Shown here piece after piece: positions 33,393 to 41,342 of a DNA stretch of 52,451 nt. The notes under the pieces were generated by a model, which was not told the DNA's origin, made no database searches, and saw only the letters and a program-made list of their open reading frames with translations. The translations under genes were made by a program, and so were the position numbers. The stretch is from Neobacillus niacini (lineage in GTDB: Bacteria; Bacillota; Bacilli; Bacillales; Cytobacillaceae), in contig NZ_JAMBOX010000024.1 of NCBI RefSeq assembly GCF_023715785.1, forward strand, positions 1 to 52,451, read 5' to 3'. Every line of letters starts with the position of its first letter. Position 1 is the stretch's first letter.

Positions 33393-33776
33393 ATGGGAGC
33401 TGAACGTCAAAAAAATGTATCCAGAATCCAAACGCCGTATATCAGACAGCAGGAATATGCGGAAATCGCTTCAGCCAGGAAACGGAAGCTGTTAATTAGA
33501 CGGCTGTCCTTGTTTTTTGTGTTTGCTGCTTTCCTGTCTTATTTGTTGATTTCCAGCCTGATTTCCCAAAATGCCAAGCTTGAGGCAAAAATGGCCGAGC
33601 ATGAGAAGCTTAAAATCGAGCTCGCCCAACTGAAAAAGCAGGAAGATATTTTAAACGAAAATATCATAAAATTAAACGATGACGAGTATATTGCCAAGCT
33701 GGCCAGGAAAGAATACTTTTTCTCGGAGAAAAACGAAATTATCTTTAATATCCCTGAAGAAAAGAAGGAAAAATGA
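33393..33776 (+). CDS. divIC: Cell division protein DivIC (FtsB-like)
   Basis: A bitopic divisome protein that acts with FtsL and DivIB (FtsQ) to activate septal peptidoglycan synthesis. The 127-residue product has a cytoplasmic N-terminus of about 33 residues, one membrane segment (about 34-53, LFFVFAAFLSYLLISSLI), and an external coiled coil (AKLEAKMAEHEKLKIELAQL). The YIAKLARKEYFFSEKNEIIF block typical of the septum-formation family follows. A purine-rich region GGTAGGGTATGGG precedes the ATG. Sporulation-linked yabPQ lie upstream, as in B. subtilis. Confidence 0.95.
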   Translation: MGAERQKNVSRIQTPYIRQQEYAEIASARKRKLLIRRLSLFFVFAAFLSYLLISSLISQNAKLEAKMAEHEKLKIELAQLKKQEDILNENIIKLNDDEYIAKLARKEYFFSEKNEIIFNIPEEKKEK

Positions 33777-33793
33777 ACCAATAGGGCGTATTA

Positions 33794-33823
33794 TTGACAC
33801 TCAAATTTCCCTTTCTGTATAAT
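33794..33823 (+). promoter_or_regulatory. Sigma-A promoter of yabR
   Basis: TTGACA-N18-TATAAT, both hexamers perfect, about 48 bases upstream of the yabR start. Confidence 0.88.
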
Positions 33824-33871
33824 ATATAGTAAGTTTGATTTTTTATATTTTTAAGGAGGAACATTTTTTTT

Positions 33872-34306
33872 ATGTCAATCGAAGTAGGCAGCAAGTTACA
33901 AGGAAAGGTGACAGGAATTACAAATTTCGGAGCGTTTGTGGAGCTGCCGGATGGTTCAACAGGACTTGTCCACATCAGTGAGGTTGCTGACAATTATGTA
34001 AAAGATATTAATGATCATCTTAAAGTCGGCGACCAAGTTGAGGTCAAGGTTCTTAATGTTGAAAAGGATGGAAAGATTGGACTATCCATTAAAAAGGCCA
34101 AAGATAGACCAGAACAGCCGGAAAGAGAACGAAAATATTCAAACCAACGTCCTCGTCAGGGCAGATCAAACGATCGTAATCATTCTAGACCAGAGAACTT
34201 TGAAACAAAAATGGCGAAATTTTTAAAGGATAGCGAGGATCGTTTATCTTCCCTAAAGCGGCACACAGAGTCCAAGCGTGGAGGAAGAGGGGCCAGACGG
34301 GGTTAA
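33872..34306 (+). CDS. yabR: S1-domain RNA-binding protein YabR
   Basis: A 144-residue protein with a single S1/OB-fold domain (1-73: GKVTGITNFGAFVELPDG, GLVHISEVADNYV, KIGLSIKKAK) followed by a basic tail rich in Arg, Gln and Ser. The S1 domain is close to that of polynucleotide phosphorylase. Such general stress-type S1 proteins associate with ribosomes or mRNA; the exact role is not established. TAAGGAGG lies about 10 bases before the ATG. It has its own strong promoter and a terminator. Confidence 0.93.
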   Translation: MSIEVGSKLQGKVTGITNFGAFVELPDGSTGLVHISEVADNYVKDINDHLKVGDQVEVKVLNVEKDGKIGLSIKKAKDRPEQPERERKYSNQRPRQGRSNDRNHSRPENFETKMAKFLKDSEDRLSSLKRHTESKRGGRGARRG

Positions 34307-34362
34307 CTTGCTGCTGACTTTTACTCGGATAAAGCAGGTATCACTGTACTATCTAATAGATT

Positions 34363-34392
34363 AAAGACAAGTCATAATGGCTTGTCTTTTTT
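34363..34392 (+). terminator. yabR terminator
   Basis: AAAGACAAG pairs with CTTGTCTTT around TCATAATGG, followed by six T residues. Confidence 0.88.
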
Positions 34393-34396
34393 GTGT

Positions 34397-34428
34397 AAAA
34401 AAAGAAACCGACTAAACAGTCGATTTCT
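34397..34428 (-). terminator. Terminator of the minus-strand tRNA-Met gene
   Basis: On the minus strand AGAAATCGACT pairs with AGTCGGTTTCT (one G-T pair) around GTTT and runs into seven T residues. It lies about 50 bases downstream of the tRNA. Confidence 0.8.
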
Positions 34429-34439
34429 ACTTCGCTTAA

Positions 34440-34470
34440 TGTCTAGCTCCAGCGCCTAGGGGTTGGAGCA
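34440..34470 (+). repeat. Left-end remnant of the dispersed element
   Basis: TGTCTAGCTCCAGCGCCTAGG equals the first 21 bases of the 124-bp element (written here as AGCTCCAGCGCCTAGG after TGTCT). It continues as GGTTGGAGC, which can pair with GCTCCA to form a hairpin. It abuts the 3' side of the tRNA-Met gene. Confidence 0.65.
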
Positions 34471-34478
34471 TTTCAGTA

Positions 34479-34552
34479 TAGCGGCGGAGGGGATCGAACC
34501 CCCGACCTTACGGGTATGAACCGTACGCTCTAGCCAGCTGAGCTACACCGCC
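34479..34552 (-). tRNA. tRNA-Met (anticodon CAT)
   Basis: A 74-nt cloverleaf on the minus strand starting GGCGGTGTAGCTCAGC and ending CGCCGCT plus discriminator A. The anticodon CAT is at 34518-34516, in the loop between ACGG and CCGT arms, and the T-arm contains GGTTCGATCC. The order and sequence resemble the elongator tRNA-Met found between yabR and spoIIE in B. subtilis; a lysidine-type tRNA-Ile is less likely. The bases after the discriminator are TAC, so CCA is not encoded and must be added. The tRNA-Glu that accompanies it in B. subtilis is not present. Confidence 0.95.
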
Positions 34553-34572
34553 AAATTAAAAACACAAATAAT

Positions 34573-34601
34573 ATAATACAAACACCGATATAGAAAGTCA
34601 A
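34573..34601 (-). promoter_or_regulatory. Sigma-A promoter of tRNA-Met
   Basis: On the minus strand TTGACT-N17-TATTAT, about 20 bases upstream of the tRNA 5' end. Confidence 0.78.
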
Positions 34602-34710
34602 TATAAACTTTACTTTACACAAGGCAAACGTCATCTATTCGGGATAGGTACTATTATTTGGATGAATATAGTGAAAACAGTCGAACGATTTTTTTAACTT
34701 GTTCACTAAT

Positions 34711-34743
34711 TTGACAAACTTTTAAATCTATCAACTCTATAAT
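34711..34743 (+). promoter_or_regulatory. spoIIE promoter with 21-bp spacer (Spo0A-activated type)
   Basis: TTGACA-N21-TATAAT. The unusually long 21-base spacing is the known hallmark of the Spo0A~P-activated sigma-A promoters of spoIIE and spoIIG. A GTCGAA core, half of a Spo0A box, lies at 34680-34685. Confidence 0.82.
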
Positions 34744-34778
34744 AGTTTTCAACTAAAACTATCAGGGAGTGAGAAAAA

Positions 34779-37256
34779 ATGGAGAAGCCAAACGCAAGTT
34801 TAGTAGAGCCGATCGGAGAAGTAAACCTTCACTCTCCAAAGTGGAATTTTGGAAATGGGTTAAAAAAATTTCAATTTATGCTGGAATCCTTTTTTATCAA
34901 AAAAGGGATCCTTTTATTAATTGTCGGCTTTCTGTTAGGACGTGCGTTAATCCTGGCAAAGCTGGCCCCGTTTAGTCTGCCTTTTTTTGCAGCGGTTTAT
35001 TTAATTAAACGGGACCGGGCACCCATTGCTTTAATCGGGCTCATTTCGGGTGCGGCGACCCTATCGCTGGCAAACGCCGCCCTAACCTTCATCATTACCG
35101 TTTGCTTTATCATTATCTATCGAATCAGCCAAAAATGGATTGATAATGAAATGAAGGCGCTGCCATTTTTTGTCGGAGGTATCTTGGGGCTAGGAAAACT
35201 GGCGGAATCCTATTATTTTTCGGACCAGCTTACAATCTACGACGGGATGATGGTCGGTGTCCAGGCAAGTCTTGCCTTTATCCTCACGCTGATTTTCCTG
35301 CAAAGCATTCCGCTGCTAACCTTCAATAAACGCAGACAATTGCTAAAAACCGAGGAAATAGTCTGCTTGATTATTATGCTCGCCTCCATCATGACGGGAA
35401 CAATTGGCTGGAAAGTCTATGACCTATCGGTGGAGCATATTTTATCCCGTTACCTTGTGTTAATATTTTCGTTTATTGCCGGAGCGACAATCGGGTCGAC
35501 CGTGGGGGTCGTGACCGGGTTGATTTTCAGTCTAGCCAGTGTCTCCAGTTTTTATCATATGAGCTTGCTTGCTTTTTCAGGCGTATTAGGCGGATTGATG
35601 AAGGAAGGGAAAAAAATCGGCGTGTCCATCGGTTTGTTTATTGCCACACTATTAATCGCCATGTACGGGGAAGGCGGCGGCTCTATTAAGGTGACAATAC
35701 TTGAATCGGCTGCTGCCATTTCTCTATTTTTATTAACTCCGCATATGCTGACATCGAGATTGGCCAAATATATTCCCGGCACGCCGGAGCATACGGCCGA
35801 ACAGCAAAAATATATGAGGAAAATGCGCGATGTGACTGCACAGCGGGTTTCCCAGTTTTCCAGCGTGTTTCATGCCTTATCCAAAAGCTTTTCCCAGCTT
35901 GATAGAGAAGAGCCGGACGGTGAAGAGAGCATTCGCGAGATGGATTACTTTATGAGCCATGTAACCGAAAAGACATGCCAAACCTGCTTTAAGAAGGAAC
36001 AATGCTGGGCGAAGAATTTTAGTACAACCTATGCCTATTTGGAAGAAATTATTCATGAAATGGATCAAAATGATGGAAATGTTTCCTTAAAACTGGCTCG
36101 GGAATGGGAAAAGCTATGTACCCGTTCGAAAAAGGTCTATGAAACGATTGGCACAGAGTTGACCTTCTATCAAGCCAATCAAAAATTGAAGAAAAAGGTT
36201 CAAGAGAGCCGGAATCTGGTAGCCGACCAGTTGATGGGCGTCTCCGAGGTGATGGATAACTTCGCCAAGGAAATTCAGCGGGAACGCGAAAATTATTACA
36301 AACAGGAAGAACAAATTATGGAAGCAATGCAGGGGTTTGGCATTCATATTGAGCAGGTGGAAATCTACAGCCTTGAACCGGGCAATGTCGATATTGAGAT
36401 GTCCATCCCATATTGCAACGGGCGAGGTGAGTGTGAGAAGCTGATTGCTCCGATGTTGTCCGATATTCTAGGTGAAACGATTTTGGTGAACAGGGAGGAA
36501 TGCGCTGCCTATCCAAACGGATATTGTCACGTCGTATTCAGGTCCTCCAAGGCATATACCGTTGAAACAGGAGTGGCCCATGCCGCTAAAGATGGGGGGC
36601 TTGTATCAGGTGACAGTCATTCAACGATTGAGCTCGGACTCGGCAAGTTTGCGCTAGCGATCAGCGATGGCATGGGCAATGGCGAACGAGCCCATTATGA
36701 AAGCAAGGAGACATTAAAGCTCTTGCAAAAGATTCTACAATCGGGAATTGAGGAACAAATCGCGATTAAATCGGTTAATTCGATTCTTTCTTTAAGGACG
36801 ACGGACGAAATTTTCTCCACCCTGGATCTGGCGATGATTGACTTAAAAAATGCCTCAGGAAAATTCCTGAAGATCGGCTCCACCCCAAGCTTCATTAAAC
36901 GGGGCAAAAAGGTAATCAAGATTCAGGCCAGCAATCTGCCGATGGGAATTCTTCAGGATTTCGAGGTTGACGTTGTCAGCGAGCAGTTAAAGGCAGGAGA
37001 CCTGTTAATCATGATGAGCGATGGGGTATTTGAGGGCCCAAAGCATGTGGAAAACTACGATTTATGGATGAAACGTAAAATTCTTGAATTGGAAACGGAC
37101 GACCCGCAGGATATTGCCGACTTAATTCTCGAAGAAGTGATCCGATCGAAAGGGGAAGTGATTGATGACGATATGACCATCATGGTTGCGAAAATCAAAC
37201 ATAATACCCCAAAGTGGGCCTCCATCCCCATGCAAAAATTAAAGAAGCGCGCCTAA
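34779..37256 (+). CDS. spoIIE: Stage II sporulation phosphatase SpoIIE
   Basis: SpoIIE dephosphorylates SpoIIAA~P to release sigma-F in the forespore and also takes part in polar septum formation with FtsZ. The 825-residue product (B. subtilis 827) has a short cytoplasmic N-terminus, about ten membrane segments between 40 and 330, a central FtsZ-binding/oligomerisation region with a CQTCFKKEQCW motif, and a C-terminal PP2C phosphatase (about 590-805) with the metal-binding ISDGMGNGERA and MMSDGVFEGP motifs. AGGGAGTGAG precedes the ATG. It is preceded by the 21-bp-spaced promoter and followed by yabS. Confidence 0.97.
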   Translation: MEKPNASLVEPIGEVNLHSPKWNFGNGLKKFQFMLESFFIKKGILLLIVGFLLGRALILAKLAPFSLPFFAAVYLIKRDRAPIALIGLISGAATLSLANAALTFIITVCFIIIYRISQKWIDNEMKALPFFVGGILGLGKLAESYYFSDQLTIYDGMMVGVQASLAFILTLIFLQSIPLLTFNKRRQLLKTEEIVCLIIMLASIMTGTIGWKVYDLSVEHILSRYLVLIFSFIAGATIGSTVGVVTGLIFSLASVSSFYHMSLLAFSGVLGGLMKEGKKIGVSIGLFIATLLIAMYGEGGGSIKVTILESAAAISLFLLTPHMLTSRLAKYIPGTPEHTAEQQKYMRKMRDVTAQRVSQFSSVFHALSKSFSQLDREEPDGEESIREMDYFMSHVTEKTCQTCFKKEQCWAKNFSTTYAYLEEIIHEMDQNDGNVSLKLAREWEKLCTRSKKVYETIGTELTFYQANQKLKKKVQESRNLVADQLMGVSEVMDNFAKEIQRERENYYKQEEQIMEAMQGFGIHIEQVEIYSLEPGNVDIEMSIPYCNGRGECEKLIAPMLSDILGETILVNREECAAYPNGYCHVVFRSSKAYTVETGVAHAAKDGGLVSGDSHSTIELGLGKFALAISDGMGNGERAHYESKETLKLLQKILQSGIEEQIAIKSVNSILSLRTTDEIFSTLDLAMIDLKNASGKFLKIGSTPSFIKRGKKVIKIQASNLPMGILQDFEVDVVSEQLKAGDLLIMMSDGVFEGPKHVENYDLWMKRKILELETDDPQDIADLILEEVIRSKGEVIDDDMTIMVAKIKHNTPKWASIPMQKLKKRA

Positions 37257-37351
37257 CCGATTATTTTAACCAGCTGAAGCATGAAATATGTATAAATACC
37301 CTCCACTCGGTCGAAAATGAAAGCTAATAAGATAAGTGGAGGGAGATCGTT

Positions 37352-38089
37352 ATGTATACAGGGAAAATCCGCCAGATTCTTCTTATAACCGATGGCTGTT
37401 CAAATCAGGGAGAGGATCCGATTGCGATTGCCGCCCTGGCAAGGGAGCAAGGGGTAACCGTAAACGTCATCGGTGTAATGGAGCAAGATGTGATTGACGA
37501 AAAAGGAATGACGGAAATCGAAGGCATTGCCATGTCAGGCGGCGGGGTCAGTCAGATTGTCTATGCCCAGCAGTTGTCACAGACGGTGCAAATGGTTACA
37601 AGAAAAGCGATGAATCAAACGATCCAAGGGGTCGTCAATCGGGAATTGCAGCAAATTTTGGGACGCTCCAAAACAATGGAGGACCTGCCGCCGGAAAAAC
37701 GGGGCGAGGTCATGGAGGTTGTCGATGAACTAGGAGAAACTGTCGAACTGGAGGTGTTGATTCTTGTCGACACCAGCGCCAGCATGAAACATAAGCTTCC
37801 GACCGTGAAAGAAGCGCTGTTTGACCTTTCTCTAAGCTTGAATGCACGTACAGGGGAAAATCAGTTCTCTGTTTACGTATTTCCCGGGAAAAGGAATGAT
37901 GTCGAAAAATTGCTCGATTGGACGCCAAACCTGCAAAATTTGACAAGCGTGTTTTCCAAGCTGTCGACGGGAGGAATAACCCCCACCGGCCCGGCACTCA
38001 GGACGGCCGTATCCTCATTTAATCAAAAACCATCATTAAGGAGCTTGCTGGCAAGTGATGATGAATCATACTTGGAAGACTCAGTATAG
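37352..38089 (+). CDS. yabS: vWA-domain protein YabS
   Basis: A 245-residue protein close to B. subtilis YabS, which lies between spoIIE and yabT. Two metal-site-like motifs are visible: LLITDGCSNQGEDP near residue 11, and a full MIDAS motif LVDTSASMKHK near 138, with TGGITPTGPALR near 210 giving the third loop. The first 120 residues look like a half vWA domain ahead of a complete one. No enzymatic role is known. GTGGAGGGAG precedes the ATG. Its end overlaps the yabT start by about 35 bases, so the two are coupled. Confidence 0.9.
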   Translation: MYTGKIRQILLITDGCSNQGEDPIAIAALAREQGVTVNVIGVMEQDVIDEKGMTEIEGIAMSGGGVSQIVYAQQLSQTVQMVTRKAMNQTIQGVVNRELQQILGRSKTMEDLPPEKRGEVMEVVDELGETVELEVLILVDTSASMKHKLPTVKEALFDLSLSLNARTGENQFSVYVFPGKRNDVEKLLDWTPNLQNLTSVFSKLSTGGITPTGPALRTAVSSFNQKPSLRSLLASDDESYLEDSV

Positions 38090-39071
38090 GATTAGTCCCG
38101 GAACCGTTATAAAAGGGAAATGGCATTCTAAGCAATATGTGATTTTAAAGGAACTGGGATTTGGCGCCAATGGAGTGGTCTACCTTGCCAAGTATAACGA
38201 TACTCAGATAGCGTTGAAGATGAGCGATAACAGTATGTCGATTACCTCTGAGGTAAATGTGTTAAAATCCTTTGCGAAGGTCCAGGGGCCCCCAACCCTC
38301 GGGCCTTCTTTGTTTGACGTCGACGATTGGCACAGCAGCTATGGCCGTCTGTCCTATTATGCGATGGAATATATCCACGGCCCCGATTTGCTCGCATTTA
38401 TTCAGAAAAAAGGAAAAGCGTGGGTACCGGTGTTATTTTTGCAGCTGCTTAGCGATTTGGACAAACTCCATGAAAATGGCTGGGTGTTTGGCGATTTGAA
38501 ACCGGAGAACCTGATTGTCACCGGACCCCCGCCGACAATCAGATGCATCGATGTCGGTGGTACGACGATTCAAGGGCGGGCGATTAAAGAGTTCACCGAG
38601 TTTTACGATCGTGGCTATTGGGGATTGGGCTCGCGGAAAGCCGATCGAGGCTATGATTTATTTGCAGTGGCAATGATGATGATTAATACCGCTTATCCTC
38701 AAAGGCTCACGAAGACAACAGGCGGGTTGACTCAGTTAAAAGAAGCAATCAGGCAAAAGCCTGAGCTGAAACGATTTGAAAAAGTCATTTTAAAAGCACT
38801 CCAGGGCCATTATCAGACAGCGGGGCAAATGAGAGTCGATTTATTGTCTGCGATGAGCGACCAAAAAAATTCACATAACAGTACCAAAACTGCAGGTGTG
38901 TCTACTGCAGGATCGAAGCGTCCAGCAATGCAGCAAGCTGCGGGAGGCGGACCGATGTCAAGGCAGCAATATCGGAAAAAGAAGAAAAAGAGCGGCTGGA
39001 TGGAATTTTTCTTTATCGGCGTCGTTCTTTGCGTCCTATATAGCATGTACATTTTTTTAAAATTGCTATAA
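38055..39071 (+). CDS. yabT: Sporulation Ser/Thr kinase YabT
   Basis: A Hanks-type kinase anchored by one C-terminal membrane segment. In B. subtilis YabT acts at the sporulation septum, is activated by DNA and phosphorylates RecA and other targets. Visible are the glycine loop LGFGANGVVYLAKY near 34, the lysine in IALKMSD near 53, the catalytic loop FGDLKPENL near 150 (GDLK rather than RDLK) and DVGG in place of DFG near 173. A basic RKKKKKSG stretch precedes the final hydrophobic helix (about 314-336) and could bind DNA. Start may be GTG 38055, ATG 38058 or ATG 38061; AAGGAG is 10 bases before the first. Confidence 0.92.
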   Translation: MMMNHTWKTQYRISPGTVIKGKWHSKQYVILKELGFGANGVVYLAKYNDTQIALKMSDNSMSITSEVNVLKSFAKVQGPPTLGPSLFDVDDWHSSYGRLSYYAMEYIHGPDLLAFIQKKGKAWVPVLFLQLLSDLDKLHENGWVFGDLKPENLIVTGPPPTIRCIDVGGTTIQGRAIKEFTEFYDRGYWGLGSRKADRGYDLFAVAMMMINTAYPQRLTKTTGGLTQLKEAIRQKPELKRFEKVILKALQGHYQTAGQMRVDLLSAMSDQKNSHNSTKTAGVSTAGSKRPAMQQAAGGGPMSRQQYRKKKKKSGWMEFFFIGVVLCVLYSMYIFLKLL

Positions 39072-39268
39072 ACGTTGAAACTTAATTGGTTTTCATTCGT
39101 ATGAATGGAAACACCTAATGGTTAATTAAAATTCTTTAATTGGCAAGCCTATGTTTTGATAGTAATTTAACATAAGTGGTATTCTAAGTAGAAAGGCGGA
39201 AGCGCAACGGTATGGACTGTGTGCATGCGCCTGATATTCGAACTTTGTAGCAAGCAGGGTGTAATGAT

Positions 39269-40693
39269 ATGTTGGAAGTGAAGGTCGAGACCTTTCTCAA
39301 ACGCCGTTCGTTCAAGCTGGAAAATAAAAAAATCGTTGTTGGGGTTTCGGGAGGGCCTGACTCTTTGGCACTGCTTCACTACCTAAACCAAACTAAAGAA
39401 AAAAGACATCTGACCATTATCGTGGCCCATGTCGACCATATGTTCCGCGGTCAAGAGTCGTTTGAGGACGCTTTGTTTGTTAAGGAATATTGTGAAAAAA
39501 TGGCGGTCCCTTTTGAGATGGTGCGAATCAATGTCCCAGAAAAAATGAAGGCTGAAGGGAAAAGTTCCCAGTCTGCAGCAAGAGAGGCAAGATATGATTT
39601 CTATAGAAAAGTCATGGAGCGCTATCAAGCCCCGTATTTGGCCCTTGGCCATCATGGCGACGATCAGATGGAAACGATGTTGATGCGTTTTACCCGGGGC
39701 AGTACAGGGATGGCAAGGGCAGGGATTCCGTTCTCACGTCCCTTTGGCCAAGGAACCATTTTTCGACCATTTTTGTGTTTAACCAAAGATGAGATTCTTG
39801 AGTATTGTGAGAGGCACCGACTTACCCCGAGAATCGACCCGAGCAATAACAAGGATACTTACAGCAGAAACAGGTTCCGTCATAAGGTTCTTCCTTTTTT
39901 AAAAAATGAAAATCCTCTTGTTCATGAGCATTTTCAGCGCTTTAGCGAGGAGTTGCAAACAGACGAAGCGTTTCTGCAGGAATTAACGATCGAAAAAATG
40001 AATACAGTAGTGAAAAACAAAGAAATAGGCAAAATAACCATTGACATAGCTGAATTCCTTGAAATGCCTTTACCTTTACAAAGGAGAGGGATTCAACTAA
40101 TATTAAACTATCTTTACAAGGAAAAACCGGCCGCTCTTTCCGCTGTACATATTGATCAGATTTTTTACTTAATCAACTATGGCGGACCGTCAGGAGAACT
40201 GGATTTTCCGGGTGACCTAAAGGTATATCGGTCTTATCGGGAGCTGCTGTTTCAATTTCAGCATCTCAAGGCGGAGGAGTACTTAATCCAACTCAACGGG
40301 CCGGGGTCAGTAAATCTCCCAAACGGAGTGCTTACTGCCGAATATTCAAAGGGCAATATTCAAGATACGAAGGCACATACTGCACTATTTTCTGTAGAGG
40401 CAGTCCAATGGCCGCTGATTATTCGTACCAGGCAAAGTGGGGACCGAATGACATTAAAAGGGATGACAGGTTCAAAAAAGTTAAAAGATATCTTTATCGA
40501 CCAAAAGATCCCGAGGTATGACCGTGACGTCTGGCCTGTCATTACGGATAGTAACGGAAGCATTCTCTGGCTTCCAGGTTTGAAAAAATCATCATTTGAA
40601 GGAATTGAGAAAAAAGAAAAACCATATATACTACTCAAATATGTAGGTAATGATCTTCTAGGGGGCACATTGGATGATGAACCAGGATATTGA
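39269..40693 (+). CDS. tilS: tRNA(Ile)-lysidine synthetase
   Basis: Converts C34 of tRNA-Ile2 to lysidine so that it reads AUA instead of AUG. The PP-loop ATPase motif VGVSGGPDSLALL is near residue 25, followed by AREARYDFYR and LGHHGDDQMET. The C-terminal domain (about 370-474) has RQSGDRMTLKGMTGSKKLKD, cited in pieces. At 474 residues it equals the B. subtilis protein. AGGGTG lies about 8 bases before the ATG. A possible promoter TTGGCA-N17-TAATTT is at 39140-39168 in the 197-base gap after yabT. It overlaps hpt by 20 bases. Confidence 0.95.
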   Translation: MLEVKVETFLKRRSFKLENKKIVVGVSGGPDSLALLHYLNQTKEKRHLTIIVAHVDHMFRGQESFEDALFVKEYCEKMAVPFEMVRINVPEKMKAEGKSSQSAAREARYDFYRKVMERYQAPYLALGHHGDDQMETMLMRFTRGSTGMARAGIPFSRPFGQGTIFRPFLCLTKDEILEYCERHRLTPRIDPSNNKDTYSRNRFRHKVLPFLKNENPLVHEHFQRFSEELQTDEAFLQELTIEKMNTVVKNKEIGKITIDIAEFLEMPLPLQRRGIQLILNYLYKEKPAALSAVHIDQIFYLINYGGPSGELDFPGDLKVYRSYRELLFQFQHLKAEEYLIQLNGPGSVNLPNGVLTAEYSKGNIQDTKAHTALFSVEAVQWPLIIRTRQSGDRMTLKGMTGSKKLKDIFIDQKIPRYDRDVWPVITDSNGSILWLPGLKKSSFEGIEKKEKPYILLKYVGNDLLGGTLDDEPGY

Positions 40694-41222
40694 AAAGGTG
40701 TTAGTTTCGGAAGAAGAAATTCAGGAAAAGATAAGGGAACTGGCCGCACAATTAACAGAGGAATATAAGGACCGCTTTCCACTGGCCATCGGTGTCCTGA
40801 AAGGTGCAATGCCGTTTATGGCGGATTTGCTGAAACGCATGGATTGCTATTTGGAAATGGATTTCATGGATGTATCAAGTTATGGAACCGCGTTAAAATC
40901 TTCCGGAGAAGTGAAGATCCTAAAGGATTTGGATACCTCCGTCGAAGGACGGGATATCCTGATTATCGAGGATATCATCGATAGCGGGTTAACCCTTAGC
41001 TACTTGGTGGATTTATTCCGCTACCGCAAGGCCAAGTCAATTAAAATCGTCACGTTGCTCGATAAGCCAAGCGGCAGGAAAAGCGAAATCAAAGCAGATT
41101 ATGTTGGTTTTATCGTACCGGATGAGTTTGTTGTTGGGTATGGCCTGGATTACATCGAAAAATACCGGAACCTTCCATATATCGGGGTTTTGAAACCCGA
41201 AGTTTACAGCAATAATCAATAA
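40674..41222 (+). CDS. hpt: Hypoxanthine phosphoribosyltransferase
   Basis: Salvages hypoxanthine and guanine using PRPP. The 182-residue product has the type I PRPP-binding loop LIIEDIIDSGLT near 98 and the flexible loop MDVSSYGTALKSSG near 65. In B. subtilis HprT also partners with TilS and FtsH in a complex regulating ftsH transcription; the gene neighbours here are the same. ATG 40674 has AGGGGG about 8 bases upstream, inside tilS; the second ATG at 40677 is less well spaced. Confidence 0.95.
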   Translation: MMNQDIEKVLVSEEEIQEKIRELAAQLTEEYKDRFPLAIGVLKGAMPFMADLLKRMDCYLEMDFMDVSSYGTALKSSGEVKILKDLDTSVEGRDILIIEDIIDSGLTLSYLVDLFRYRKAKSIKIVTLLDKPSGRKSEIKADYVGFIVPDEFVVGYGLDYIEKYRNLPYIGVLKPEVYSNNQ

Positions 41223-41277
41223 CCCTTTTCAGGTTTTCCCGGTAATGCTAAACGTCCTTGCTAACGAGGGCTATTCC

Positions 41278-41305
41278 TTGAATTAACAAGATTTTCTATG
41301 ATACT
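41278..41305 (+). promoter_or_regulatory. Candidate sigma-A promoter of ftsH
   Basis: TTGAAT-N16-GATACT, about 38 bases upstream of the ftsH start. Moderate match. Confidence 0.45.
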
Positions 41306-41342
41306 ATTTAATGTAGTTTTTACCCGCGGGAGGAGGTAAGAG

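Noticed and set aside
37281..37320. Sigma-F promoter for yabS (GTATA then GGTCGAAAATG)
   Set aside because: Spacing is one base short and the -10 match is off register; not convincing enough to annotate.
39192..39205. GGCGGAAGCGC as another end of the dispersed element
   Set aside because: It matches only about 11 bases of the right end in reverse and could be chance.
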